Source: Anseranas semipalmata (lineage: Eukaryota; Chordata; Aves; Anseriformes; Anseranatidae). Taken from it: a stretch of 64,000 bases of DNA. The DNA lies in assembly GCA_013399115.1 (NCBI GenBank), contig VXAA01006069.1, positions 224,695 to 288,694 on the forward strand, given 5' to 3'. Positions 26,211 through 41,200 of this stretch are shown piece after piece. The first letter of the stretch is position 1; each line of letters begins with the position of its first letter. The notes beneath the pieces are model-generated. The model worked only from the letters and a program-made list of their open reading frames with translations, was not told where the DNA came from and searched no databases. A program made the position numbers and the translations under genes.

Positions 26211-29200
26211 CTGGAGGAGAAAATTGAAAACAAACACTTTAAATATGTGTTCCAAACAAAACAAAATAATGTTTTATCATTTCAGTGACTGAAAAGGGCA
26301 GCCAGCAAGAAATGCTATGGTGTTTCATAGAGCTTTTTGGTTTTTTTTTCCTCTCAAAAAAAACTAACAGATTTCATTTAAAATTAGCAACATCTCATTT
26401 TTATACACACTGCAAATCAGGATCCCAATGAAGTGTTTTAATGAAAGCAGAAATGGGATTTAGAAAAAGCCAAAGCATGTTACCCACAAACTTCAGCATA
26501 ACTTTGACACTCGGTAAATTAAAATTACATGGTTAAATTTCGGCACCTTTTTATTAAGAACTACAGCTGCTTTCTTTGCCCCCCACAATTCAAACCTAAC
26601 CTGAACAGAAAATCTTGTTTTTCCTTATTCACATTATTCATTCTGAATAATTCTATCAAAAAGGCAAACCCTTAAGTAAATGAAAAAAAAATAAATCTAG
26701 AATTACATTGACTAGCCTGAAATTTATTCCACTGCTGATCTAGAAAAGTTGTCAAGCAGATTTCTCAGAGACTATTTTGAATACATTGACATTCTAGTTG
26801 CACATTTTTCGTCTATTTCATAGGATAATTCTGTGCAAGATGTACCTTTGCTTTCACTTGTTTCAGATATCTAAACACTATGAATAATCAATAATGAATA
26901 ACAACATGAAGTATTAGGAACTTCTTTGCCACGGCCCTTTTCAAGTTCAAACATCTGATAGAGCAACTCTGATCTGAACACAGGACACCAATAACTAGCT
27001 ACATTAGGATCATGTTTTCAATTGTGTCCAATGAACTCACTGGCTAATTGAAGCCATAGTTGCCTCACATAAACCCTATGAATAAGGCAGCATTTTAAAC
27101 TTAAGCTATTAGTGTTTTGGTTTTTTTAGAAGTAGATTCTCAAAGGTAGAGTATCAGGCATATAGAAACTGGTATAATACCCTACCCAAGACCTATGAAA
27201 ACAAGAAAACCCCAAATCTCTCAGTTAAAAATCAGGCCACTTTTTAGGTGATCTGCTACTCACACAAGCACCATGAGGCTACAGAACACCAAGGGCTATT
27301 TCACTCAATCTGTAACACTGTCCAACATTTAAATACCAAGGATATCTTATTAGCTCACTAAACTGGCTTGTGAAGGAAACATACTAAGAAGAGAGTGCCT
27401 GAACCAATTTAACTCCAGCATCAATGGAAAACATTGTGAAATAAAAAGATGAGCATCCAAACCTTACTTCAGCAGGTATTTGTGCAACTCCCCAAACTGT
27501 ACTCATCTACTTTCCTTTCTGGATAGAAGTGAGAAAGACCTCCTGACTACAAAGCTTCTAGTGCTATCTTCCTTGGGCTCAAGCAAGTATTTGGGCACCA
27601 CATTTGGGCACAGCAGTTGTTTTCTCCAAAGATGGACACAGAAATAAACTAAGTTAAGAATACTCCACTTGGGTAGCTTCAAATACACGCTCATCAGTAA
27701 ACATGACAGAGTGAAAACAGGTACATTAAGATCTTTTGCTTTAAGAACTTTTAATGCTTTTCATTAGCATTAGCTTTTCTTTAGACAACAGTATTGTTTC
27801 CTAGTATAAGAACAAAAGGTGGGTTTTATCTGTAACAGATTCACAAGAATGTTAGAAGCACTTCTACAGATCTGATACAAAAGGAAAGATTGAAGTCCTC
27901 TCATGTCCAGGCTAGGTATGATGATGACTTGTAGCTAAAGAATGCACTTCTGAAGGACTATTTCCACACTCCTGCAGACAACTTCCAACTGTTCCTGACT
28001 CCTGGGGACAAGCTACAGAAAATTTTTACAGTTCATTCCTGTGAAAACAGCATGCAACTTCTGGCTAACCTAGTAGAACTGGATTCAGCACACTATTTCT
28101 AGTTGAACAGGTATCTATACAAGAATGACCAAAAAAAAAAAAAAGTTGTTTTCCCCTACTATTTTTTTTCCAAGAGAAAAATGCATTTCATGTTCTCAAA
28201 CTAAGGCAAAAGTTACTGCCCTCAAGGGGAAGATCCTAATGACTGCATTCTTTTCTTCCAGTGATGTGGCATTTAACATATCCAACACAGAAACAACATT
28301 GACGCTAGTTGATCTTGACAGCCACACTGGTCCCATCTTCCCAGAGAGCTTAAAAATATATATATACACATATATAAAGCATAAGAACATAAGCAGCTAA
28401 GTATTTTATTCCCAAGAGATGCATCCTTTGAGCTCCTTGTCTCTAGAATATTTAAATTGTACAGAAAGCTTGAAACTGAACTGGTGTTTACAAGCAAAGT
28501 GTTCATGATTCAAGTGTCTCAGTATTTATTTGTAACAGGTCTAGTGAACCTGATACAAAAAGATACCAGTCTGCCTACCTCAGAGGTAAACTTTAGAATG
28601 CCTTCACTAATACATATGAACAAACAGTCCTAGGATATAGTGATAGATGATGTGAACCTCTATGATGCTTCTCTTGAGCAACATCCAAGCAGCTTTTATC
28701 ATAGAGACTATTCTATCTACAAAGCTCTAAATGGTTCAAAAATAGAGATAGTCATAACTTCAAGTGATAACTTTTTGCCTGAGAGACGAGATGATTTTTT
28801 TTTCCCTTCCTCATTATACAGGAACTTGCTAGCGGTTCATAAAACTTCTAAAATGATTGATTCAGGGTGGCTAGCAGGTGTGGGTTTTGTTGTTGGTGGT
28901 GTTTTTTGTTGTTGTTGGTGTTTTGGTTGTTGTTGTTGCTGTTATTTTTCTTTTGAATGTGGATGTAGTAGAATAAGGACAAATAGGAGAAATGGAAGAA
29001 CTTGAGAAAATAAAAAGCATACAAAGAACACATTGGAAACATAAGATGGTACCACAGAAGACCAACAATGTGGGAACAGATGGCTCTTTTGAAGAATGGC
29101 CAAGGTAAGAAAAAAAAATCCTTTCAAGGCTCTCTGCTCAATGTATCTATGATGAAGATCTCAAGAGATTAAGAAAAAAGATTCCTTGCATGCAAAGGAC

Positions 29201-32200
29201 AAAATGTGAAAAATATGCTCTTTACATCAAGAACACAATTGGATTTTCAAACATAGGAATTCAAAAAAAACATGGAATATGATAGTGTAAAAGACAGTCA
29301 TCAACACCATTAGGATCATAAAGGTAGGATACAAGTTTTGATAACTGGAAACATCTGTTCTGATACAGTAGTTTTCTGGAAACTGAATGGAGAAGTTTAG
29401 AACAGTGCATACACCAGCTCCAAAGCAACAGTACATGAAACAGAAGCATTTTGTGACAGAAGACATGATAGAGAAGATGACAGTTCTAACAGTGGGGTCC
29501 AGCAGAAGTCTGGAGGAATGGTACACATTATTATTCCAATACCAACAGACCCAAGGAAGCTGTGTTAGTAAATTAAGAAGGCCCCCTTAAGAAACACTAT
29601 GCTCCACCATTAGGATTCTTGGTGCTCTCTTCATCTGCTGTGGCACTAGCAACTGCTGTCAAGTCCTCCCTAGAACTTTGTTTTTTTCTTTTCTTTGGTA
29701 CCTCTAGTCACTGACTGACCAGTGGTGTAACAAAGATCAGACCCTCTATAAACCAAATAGAGCTCTTCTAAAGCCACATACTTTTATTTACTGAAGCAGT
29801 CTTCCTCAGAGGTGAGACGACATTAATTGCAAGTGACTTGGAGAGGGAAAAAAAACACCAAAAAAACACCCACACACAACACGTGAGGGATCACCTTAAG
29901 CCAAACCCATATAGATTATTGCATTTTCAAGGGACACCCACAGGCACCCTCAACATATAAAAAAAAAAAAAAACTTAAAAATTTCTTAACTCAATGAGAA
30001 TTACTGGGGTGATTTTAACCTTTACACCTTTGCTACAGCTGATATGCCCAAGCCTACAGCACTAGCTGAAGGATTCAAGTTCAAGTTCAATCTATGCTTA
30101 TTTCGCGTGTACAGGTTAATGCTATCAAGTCCGCATTTATTTCTTAAAAAGAAGATTACGCAGTGAAATCTGAAAATCTAAAGCTGACTTCATAATTACA
30201 TGGCTACATACACAAATATTTGAAAATGTTTACAACTAAGAACAGTTTTCTGCTTTCCTTTTCAAAGTGCAAACTAGAAATACTTAGCTAAAAATGGAAG
30301 TCAAGGGTAGAACTACAGATTTAAATCTGTAAGCTTGTTTAAAACTGCTTTATTTCCTTCTGCTCTATTTCATTTTGCACATAGAGCAAACAACCGGTGG
30401 GATACTCTCCTAGTTGGAAAGAAGATTAAATCAAAGGACAGAAAAGGTTTTCCATTAATTGTTAGGTAGAGGAATAAGTCACATATAGAATGGTGTTTTG
30501 CTCAAAAGTGGCCAAGGACTCCCAAGACAGCAGTTATTGCTTGTCAGTTAGCTTAGTCCAGACCAGAAGTCATAGTCCACTCCCTCATTTTCAGTCAAAC
30601 ATTAGCCAGAGCCTTCAACCCCGGAAAATCTTATAAAATGCAAAAGGCAGCAAATATTCTCACAACTGCTCACCTGCTATTTGCCAGCCAATCAACCCAA
30701 TGTATATTGATTTGCCATCCTCCAAACAGTTACTCAGTAGGTCCATGGGGCAACCAAAACTGGTTATGTAGAATCTTTCATAGAAAACAATGGGGAAGGT
30801 GGCTCCCAAATACTTGTTATGTGGTGAAGAGGTACATGACTATTAATGTTTGCAAAGTGTCATAGGGAAAGTTCTTTTTCTGTTGAGGCTAGTACTAACT
30901 CAACTTTTTTCAGATACACACCTCTTCTAGACCACACATTAAAAGAACAAACTTCCCAATTTTGCACAGAGAAATCCAGCAGTGTAAAATGAAAAGAAAA
31001 ACATCTTTTTGCTCATGTTAAATTGTATCAACAGTCATCATAAAAAAAAAAAAATCAGAAGTTGTTAACTTGCAGTTTTGCTCTCCCTTTGTCAAAGATA
31101 TTTGTGATGTTGATTGCCTGTCTTTGAGACTTGGTACAGATTTACTCAGCCTGCCAGGTCTCCCCTTCTCCAAATTTCTTCTTTCCACTCTGCATATGCA
31201 GCACACACAAAGCCTTCTTAAATAATGGTTTTTTTGTTTGTTTTTGTTTTGTTTTGTTTCCCCAAGCTTGTCTGCCCATCATCTCACGGCAACTGATTTT
31301 CAGCTGTAAGCAGAATTTCCTGCTCTCCTGGAAAACTGCAAATACATCTATCACATGCACTGGTTCATCATGTGCTGCATTAGACAACTGGGCTCCTTCA
31401 GTCTGCAGTTGATTATACGTTAGGATAAGTATGAGAGGGATTTGCATAACCAGAAGCTAGATACATCTCACTGAGCATGTGCTGCTAAAATTCAGGAAAT
31501 ACCAATAGCAAGCATTCTGAAAATGGCAGCGACCTCCTTGTGAAGACAATCTTCTTCAATTTTCCAACTGATGAATGGCACATTTCCAATCCCCTTTTCA
31601 CCAAACCCCCACTAGGGGGCTGCAAGGGACAATGCACATGCATGCCAGGCCATAAGGAATACCAGCAGAGACAGCTGAAAATAGATTTAAATATTCTAAG
31701 CTGTGGTAGCTGGTCATTTGCCATCTTTTCTTAACAGATACAGAAGTGTTGTCTGAAATTGATTCATGCACACAATTGTACATAATTCTGCAGAACATGA
31801 CTAAACTCAACCTCTTAAATTACAATTAAATACTGCATTGGCTCATATCTTGTCACATTTCTGCAACACAGCACTGCTTTTTCTGAAAGCATCTATTGGT
31901 TAGGCACAGGGAAAAGTATAAATCAACAACGTTACTACAGAAAGTCACACATCTGGCCCAGAAAAGGAAAAAATCATTTTGCCAAAATGAATTCACATAT
32001 ATTTCTCAAGCTGTGAATTTGCAACACAGGCTACCACGCCTTTTAAATTCTCTGATCATGACAACTAATGTTATAAGCTTCCATTTTTTGTACCCTGCCA
32101 TGAATCCTAGAAATTCTATGAAATAAAATTAGACAAGTAGCGTGTACTGTACTTTAGAGTACAAAGTCACATGCAAGAACCTTTGCTTCTACACAAAGAT

Positions 32201-35200
32201 TAACTCATTTGTAAAGTGTTTTGTACGCTACAATTAGTATTATGTGCAGAGTTAAAGACACTGCTGATGCTTTTCTAAAGCTTGATCTTATATAACTATC
32301 TGATATAAGATTGACCAGATATATGTATAAATGGTAAACCAAAAAAAGCTGGTAAATCTGAAGGTGGTCATTTTTTCTGCAAACATAAACTAAGTTATTT
32401 AAGACAATGACATGAGATTAGCAAAATACATTATAGTATATTCAATGTGCGAGCTACCTAGAAGGACGAAACAGGAGACAGAGCACTGAGGCTAAATTCA
32501 TAGAATATCCTGAGTTTGAAGGGACCCACAAGGACCATTGAGTCCAACTCCTGGCTCTGCACAGGACCACACAAAGATCAGACCATATGTCTGAGAGCAT
32601 CGTCCAAATGCTTCTTGAACTTTGACAGGTCTGGTGCTGCGACCGCTTCCCTGGGGAGACTGTTCCAGTGCCCAACCACCTCTCAGTGAAGAACGTTTTC
32701 CTAATATCCAACCTGAACCTCCTCTGACACAGCTTCATGCCATTCCCTTGGGTTCTATCACTGTTCACATGATGGAAGAAGTAGGGGTACCGCAAATGTT
32801 ACAGACTGCGGCATTTCATTTTTCCTATTCACATCTTACCTTCACATACAGCTCGTACCGTGCCTTGACTATTGGATTATTCAAGATACTGGTAGCGGTA
32901 AGAACACTCTCCCTTTTTATTTGTTCTCTGTAGGCCTAGGAAACAGATTTTACAGTGAATAACTATTACACACCTATTCCAATTGTCACATATTTGAATT
33001 CATTAGTCTGTTTCTGTAAGGAAAATTGTGAAAGTAATAATGCATGAAATGCTCATTCTTGGCATTTAAGTCCTAACTGCATAATAAACTGAATTAAGTT
33101 TGATTGTGTTTATAGCTTGTTGCTTTAGTTTGATCAAAAGATATATTCAGGTCTTGCTTATATTATAAACTACATATAACCATGCACCCATCTACTCACA
33201 GTTAACTGTTCTCACCTACAGATAACATACATGCTCTTCCACCACAACCTACAGTTCATAATTAAAGAAGCTCATAAATAAACAAAACATTACTTCGTAA
33301 ATCTTACTTACTATGACAACTGGGATTTTCTTCTATTCATGCTACACTTCTAATGTTGGTAGAAGGGTTGGAAGAGTATCATGAATTGTAACAGGATCCA
33401 ATTCCATACTACTGCTAATTCCAAACTGCTCTCACTTTTCTTTGTATTAAAAGGATAATATCCAATCAAAAAGACACCAGTATTGTTAACTTGCTGGAAA
33501 CATATGTATTATGTTTTACAATTTGAATAACAGTCTTTCTGACGCTTAATGGCAGGAGAAAAAATTCCCCTAAAATAAAAACTTCAAGTTATTCCTAGTA
33601 ACCTTCTCAGAACTGACTATTGTCAGCTATCCGGCACGCCAACTTTTTATTCAATGTGGGTGTGTAAGTGCCAGCTACTTCATGAGACGTTACGTTTACG
33701 AAGAACAGTCTAGATTTCTAGAGAATAAATAGTGCTGATAAGAATTTAGAAGTTATTTACACTGAGTACCACAACACTTCTCACCTACTATGAGATTATG
33801 CTTTCCCACCCGCCCCCCTTTTTAAATAATATGCCATATCTTACTTGCTTTCCTTTTGTGTGATCAGGAGATTTTAAGTGCTGCTGAACAGAACTGTGTA
33901 ATGCAGGAACATACACACTGCAAGCACTGCAGTGAACAGTCTCAACTTTCATCATATGGTCATCAGCAGTAACCCCTGTCAAAGAACATGCAACAAATCA
34001 TTAACACAAAATGTGTTATTCCAGGGGAATGGGAGAGGGAATTGATTGTTTTACACCAGGAAGTTAGAGCTCTCAGTTGTTAAACATGTCAAACTGAACT
34101 GCAGGGGAATATACACACAAATTCAGGCATCAAAACTAGACTCGCTGAAGACACAGTTGAAAGAGAATTTTTTTGCTTGGATACTCCAATTCCTTCTCTC
34201 CACAGACTATGTATAAGACTCAGGTAATTATGTTTCATGCTTGAGGCTATGCTATATGAACACTTCACCTGCCTAAATAGAAGGAAATAAAAATGATACA
34301 AAATCATAAATTGAATGTGCAAAACGTCTGCTATTTAAAATCTACAATAACTGATATTCTTAAATAATATGCATTTTAATACTAGAAACAAACAAACCTT
34401 AAATTCCTCAGTTTTTCACCAAATTGGCTGAATTAATTTTACCCCTCATAAGAACACTTATTTCCTTGTCTCCCTATCCCTCAACACCAGGAAGAACTGT
34501 ATGAATCCAATGTAAACTCTTTCAAGTTCAAATATTAGCATGCCAACAGAACATTTGATCATAAAGGCAAACAGGCCCTCCAGGACTTAAAAAGAGTACA
34601 CAAAAAGAATTTGTGAGATTGTTAAGAGGTTGGCTATATCCATTTTTAAGTAGCTTTTAAAGTTTAAATTCAAATGAAGGCAAATATAATTATTGCCTAA
34701 AGTAAAGGGACTCCTAAGATGTCTTTTCTAGCCCTAGTGCATCTTTTGAAAGCTCTCAAGCAAAGGATAAAGCAGAGGGATATGGCACAAGAAGGTAGAG
34801 GGACACAAATGCCTCTAGAAAACTGCCTGTAGGGCAAACAAGTGGAAAAAAAAATCAAGGCCAAGATAAATGTTGGGTAGCCAAGGACTGAAAAGTGCTC
34901 AAAGTCCTCCTTTTGTCACAGCATCCCCCAAAAACACATCAACTATCCCAGTGATATCATCTTGCTCCTTGCCATCATATTGACCATTATCATCTTATTG
35001 CTTTATTAAATGCTCTCTTTCAATCTAACTGCACCCACCTGTTGCCATTCCTCATGGATTATACTGAATAAGACTGTGGCACAGCCTACATAATTCTATT
35101 TGTCAAGTACCTAGCAAAACATTATCTTGTTTTATGACAAGACTACCTGTGCAGCAAACATAAATAAGGTGTGCTATCTGCGACTGTGCTTACATTTCAC

Positions 35201-38200
35201 ATATCAAAAATTAATCAAGGAATACAAACCAGGTAGAGAAAACCTGTGGGAACTGATCTACATAGTATGCACTATCACATAAAGAGCATTACTCACCTTC
35301 CATTATATCTTTTTCAACAGCTTGAGCATTTTCTGTTTGGTTACTTGTCTGTTGCTTACGCATAGCTGTCTTCTTGAATTTATTCACCATACACTCCTAC
35401 AGAGAATCAGAAAAAATTATAATATCTGATGTATGAGTGTTTATGTTCCAATAGCAACATGTAGATAAAATATTACTCAGAATAGCTGTTGCAATAGAGA
35501 GCAAAAATAAATAGCAATTAATTGTGCCTTTTTAAGGCACTACTTTTCATTGTAACTGGAAAAGATAACACTATTTTAATGACTCTGAATTTACCTCAAC
35601 TTTCAATAATACATGCTGTGCCAAAAGATTTCTCCAAAAGGAATGATGATAAATTAAGATATTTTGAAGACTAAATGATACATTCTAATCACACTAATGT
35701 AAAAATATTATATAAATAAAAAAATACATTGTCTTACATGAAGAAACTCCATCACTACTTTGTCAAATTTGGTTTGCTTCTGGATATGATCCAATGTTTC
35801 CTGGTGAGCTGCACTCTCCAGATGGGACTCAATTTCTTTTTCCTCAAATGTTCGAAACTTGCAAAATGAGCAAGTAAATGCCATTCTAGCAAGAGAAATA
35901 CAGTAAATAATATTACAATTAAAGATACATTCTTCCCTCTCTCCTCAAAACAATGAGGACTTGACAAACCTAATCAGAAAAGGAATAGGAAAAGTATTCT
36001 TAAAGAAGGCTAAGTGAAAAAAAAAAATCCAGTATTTTGCCATTATGAAGGATTCCTGCTACAAGAACCAAATACAAAAAGGCTAGTCAAACTAATAAGT
36101 TATCTATGCAGAAGAAAAACTACTAAAATCAGAAACTAGCTATTGTAAAGCCACATTATTCTGTACGTGTACCTATTAAAGATCTCCAATTTGTGTTACC
36201 TTTTGTAGTACTTCTCAGAATCAAGCCAGTCAATGATTTCCTAACTACAAATTGTCAAAAGAATTCACTCGAAGCTCATTTTCCATACAAAAAACAAAAT
36301 CTTTATAAGGAAGTATGGCTTCCTCAGTATTACTGAGGCACTAATGCTATGATCGTATACTGTATTCACATAAAACAGAATAGTTTTGTACAGTGCTAAC
36401 CAATAACTTGCTTGGCTGTGGAAAAACTGAATTAAGTTACAGAACTATCTACTTATTTTTGCTAGAAAATAGCTCATCATACATATAAAAACAGAATGAG
36501 GTCTATTTCTATCAGCTTACATCAACACGAATATAAATTTGTTTACCTGAAATATATACTTCAAAAGCAGTACCATTCTAAGCTGCTTCTCAAGTGCACA
36601 CTAATGTACTTGTCAGGGAGAAGAGGTAAGTCATTTGTGCTTTTCCCAATACAGCAGGGTTTGAGTGAATCACAGAATGTTTTGAGTTGGAAGAAAGCTT
36701 AAAGATCATCTAATTCCAACCCCCTGCCATGGGCAGGGACACCTTCCACTAGACAGGTTGCTCAAAGCCCCATCCAACCTGGCCTTGAACACTTCCAGGG
36801 ATGGGGCATCCACAGCTTCTCTGGGCAACCTGTTCCAGTGTCTCACCACCTTCATAGTCAAGAGTTTCTTCCAAATATCTAATCTAAACCTACCCTCTTT
36901 CAGCAGTTATCCCTTGTCCTATCACTACACTCCCTGATAAGGAGTCCCTCCCCATCTTTCCTGTAGGCCCCCTTCAAGACCTACAGGCCACTATACGGTT
37001 TCCCTGGAGCCTTCTCTTCTCTAGACTAAACAACCCCAACTCTCTCAGCCTGTCTTTTGTAGGAGAGGTGCTCCAGCCACCTGATGATCTTCGTGGCCCT
37101 CCTCTGGACCCACTCTAACAGGTTTCTGTATTTCGTATGCTGCGGGCCCCAAAGCTGAACATCCAGACTTTTAAGTCACAGGATTTGGATGCTGTTTATT
37201 TCTGCTTGTTTGTTTATTGGGTTTATTTTTCTTTTAAAATCAGTCCAAAAGGCCCTTCAGGAATGAAGGCATATTATTACAAAATAAGGATAAAGCAGAA
37301 GAAAACCACAGCACGAGACAGAAGTTGTAACACCAACCTGTATCCATCACCATATTTTTCACTGTTTTTTTCCCTTCTGCGCCTTTGCTTCTCTCTTCTG
37401 GCCTCAATTCGTCGCTTTTCCTCCTCTTCGCTTTTAACTTCTCCTTTGGCATCTTAACATACAAAAGGATTTTAAAGTGTTATGTTCCCCCAAAAAAATC
37501 CAGCTTTCCAGGCAAAGTATCTGTCTTCCCTGTCTCCTCCACAGACACCTTTTATATAATCACAAAAATGTAGAAAAAGACCCTACACCAACATGGTTCT
37601 AAGGCTTATTTAAATGCCACAGAAGTTTTCTTTTATTTTCCTCCATTACAGAAGACAAATTTAAACATCTGCTTCGAACAGGTAGGGGTCTAGATTACAC
37701 TCAAAAGTAAAGAAATTCAGAGTTAAAGCAGATCCTACCCTGTTGTGCCTAGTTATGAAGGCCTTTCCAAGTAAGTGACAGGGAAAGGGCACAGGAAAAG
37801 GCACCAGCAAAGAACTTCATTAAATTATCATCTGGCATGTAAGTAAGAGTGCAAATAGGTAAGTGACTACAAAATAGTTTTGCAACATTAAAGACTTATA
37901 AGGACATAGATTTTTTGCATAAGGGTACTTATGTTTACCTTTCTTACTTCTGCTTTAAAAGCCTGTGGACAATGGGAAACAATTAGAATATTATTCAAAG
38001 AGTTGTTCTAGAGCAGGAAAAAGGGAATCACTTAATTTTTCTTTGCAGCTCAACCTCTGGAGAGAGGCCAGCCTCAATGAAATGTCTCCATCCAAACAGC
38101 AACAGAAAGGAACACACAGCAGCATAATGCAAATAAAATAGGACTTGTGAAAAGCTCTGTGGGTCTAGAAGTGTCACTGAGCACTGAGAACATTTCTAAT

Positions 38201-41200
38201 GACAGCTTACCCTTCATTCCTGATTGACTAAGTCTTTTCATTTTGTAGAGTTTAAAAAATTCTGATCCCGACATTAAAAAAAAAAAAAAAAAAAAACTTT
38301 CGTATAGGAATTTTTCTCAATTAAAAAAAGGAGGAGGGGGGCAAATCAAAACCTACCCCTCAGTTCCCATTCTATGGAATAAAATGGCTTATATCTCAAC
38401 CCTCAAGCTCAAAAAGTTAAGCACCCATTCTATTACAAGCTCAGGAAATAGAAGCCAGAGCCTACATATAAACTGGTACTCCCAGCGAGGCTCCCACTTT
38501 CCTTCAGTACACTTACACCAATTTTTAAAAAGTGGAAAAATCCACACAATTAAAAGAAATTCACCACATCGGGGTAAATAAGGGCCCAGAAGATAATTAG
38601 AATGCAGAAACACAATAACCATGTAAAGAAGAAAACACGCGATGGATGTTACAAACATGTTCTTCTCCGCAGCCTAAATTCATGAACACTGTTTAAAAAA
38701 AATGAGTCTTACTGTGCAATAATTATTAGAGGTCATACATATGGGTTTGCTAAATCTATTCATTCAAAGTCACACAGCTACAATATCTATAAAACCTTAC
38801 CTGACAAAGCAAACTGACTTACCTCCAAAAGTCTGATACCCAAGATCATAAGCATCTCTTGTAAAGTCTTCATATATAACAACTGCACCGCTTGTGTCCA
38901 CTTCAATTTCCTAAGTTAAATCCACAAATTTCATATGAAAAAAACACAATGCCATTCTAAATCCAGCAACCAACAGCATAAATTATTTCCACTAATTTGT
39001 TACTTGTTTTTTTTAAATCAAATATGACAACGGAAGAAAGTGAACTGAGTATCCACATAAGACTCAATGTACAACCACCTCAAGCTATGCATTTATCTTT
39101 AATACCTTGATTTCTTTACAAATTAATTTGATAGTCAAAATTCTCACTGCCTTCTACATAAACATTCTGACTTCCAATTCAGACTTTTAAATAATTCCTT
39201 GAGAATATGTTAATACCTCCACTCATCAGGAAGGAAAATAGCATTTCAGTCTCTTAACATGGAGCAAGGCTATATATGCTTAGTTTAATAATCACATTCT
39301 TGCATACTGTTGCAACTTATCTTTCTGTAGGTGGGAACTAATCTTTGCACCTTACCAGAGAACATCTGTTAACATTGATTCTCTTTTCATTTACTTTCTC
39401 CCCTTAAGATGACTTACGTCTCATCCATTCTCCCTCCTTGCTGTAATTTCCCTGTCATTTTGTACTTAATTTCTCAACCCACCCAAGCCACAGGTCATCA
39501 GTATGTGAAATCAAGTTGACTGCCTATGACAACATGAGAAGTATTCACATGACAGCTGTGTATTACAAGAATAGCTGGTAGGTCTACAAATACACTTTAA
39601 AATTCACTTTCCAGACTATCTGCACAAGCTATACCTTTCACTTGACAACAGTAAGATTTCACACTGCCACCAACATGAGACAGTTTCAAATAAAAAGGAA
39701 AAAAATCAATATACAAAAGCTTCCATAGTTAAGCGCTTAGTTTCTGTAACTCTAGGTTAATAATTATTTGTCTTAAGGTACACCATTCAAGTTGTTAAAG
39801 AATCAAACATTTTCCAGTTCTGAGAGTCTTTACCTCTATAGTAGAATCCTGGAAAGATGACTTCATGTCTATAAACATAAAATGAGGAAGAAATAAATAA
39901 TACAAAATTGCTGTTTAATATTACTGTCAATTAATTTTAAAGCAGTAAGATATTCAGAAAAAAAATCAACTTATCCTGTACCTAACAGTCTACATCTGCA
40001 ATTTATGTTATTTTAGTAACAACATTAAAAGTAAAATCGGGTATCCTTACAAATATAAACCAACCAGTCTTTTAGAAACAATCACTGGTATCTAACTCCA
40101 CAAAACAAGAAAGTCACAGTCATGATTTTTTGAGATAGACGAGGCATTAAAAATGATAAAAAGACATTTTGAGATATACTGCATGTTGCGTGCATCCAGT
40201 TTTCTGTTCGTTGATACCCACTTTTTAAGTTTTCAACTACCTGATACTGTTTAGAGCATCTTTCAGTTCAAGTCTTAGAAAATTCTACCAAGCCACTCAA
40301 AAGTCTTTCCCCCCCACCCCTCTCAGAACCACAGAACAGGTTGATTAAAAGTGCATTCTAGTAGGCACAACCTACTCCGTTAACATAACTTCAATCTTAT
40401 GTAGTATACATTGGTCCTTGGATCATGGAAATCAGTGAGTGGGAACAGGTAATGCACTAAAAGTGCTCTGTCTGAAGGTAGGTTAGAAAAGCAGAACCTA
40501 CAAAATACTAAAGAGAGCTAAGAGAAGAGAACATTGACATGCAAGCCTTTTGAGATACCTGGATGTGTATTTTATACACCCATTTCACAACACCAAAGTT
40601 GGCGAGTCCAACAATATTACATTCCCTATATAAAATGCAAAGGAATATGCTCTATAAACCCACTTACTGAAAATTTTACAGCGTTCTTGAATTCAAAGCT
40701 AACATAACAGCTTTTTAAACACAAAATAGTGCAAGTAGGAATCACAAAATCAAAAAGTTTCTCCCCAGTCTGAGTATTTACCTCACTAACTTTGAGCTTA
40801 AGTAATTTTAAACATTTTTCAGGTGTGATTTGTAACCATACTATATAAAACACTGAAAACATAAGTCACTGAGAAAACTACAAACAAAAAACAAAATCTG
40901 ACTGCTGTACATGCCATCCATAATACTTTACACTAAAGTTTATGTTGCCTCAAAACAACTAATTTATTCAAACCTTATTAGTGAATTTTCTGCCTTTGAC
41001 TTTTGGCTGCAATATCAGAATTATTAGAGTTCCAGGACATCCTCCAGGAAACTAAAGAAATCAAGTGTCTCTAATACTTTGCAATTTATATCTCCAGTTC
41101 ATCATCTTTACAGTTCTTCTCTTCACTAAAGAATTTCATTTACAAGAGCAACTCTGTCTTTCATCAATTGTTACAGAACAATTTTCACTGTTTTCTCATT

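Larger units (their letters stand above)
26211..32839 (-). other. ZNF326 intron 11 (longest intron)
   Basis: About 6.6 kb. It contains a CR1 copy (32495-32775), a 9-bp hairpin (32285-32311), a GTT-rich simple repeat (28884-28943) and a cluster of overlapping hydrophobic minus-strand frames at 28848-29526. Several short A or T runs occur. No additional exon is supported. Confidence 0.8.

Noticed and set aside
28640..29005. 121-codon plus frame ending in poly-Cys
   Set aside because: The Cys run is the GTT/TGT simple repeat; upstream part has no recognised domain.
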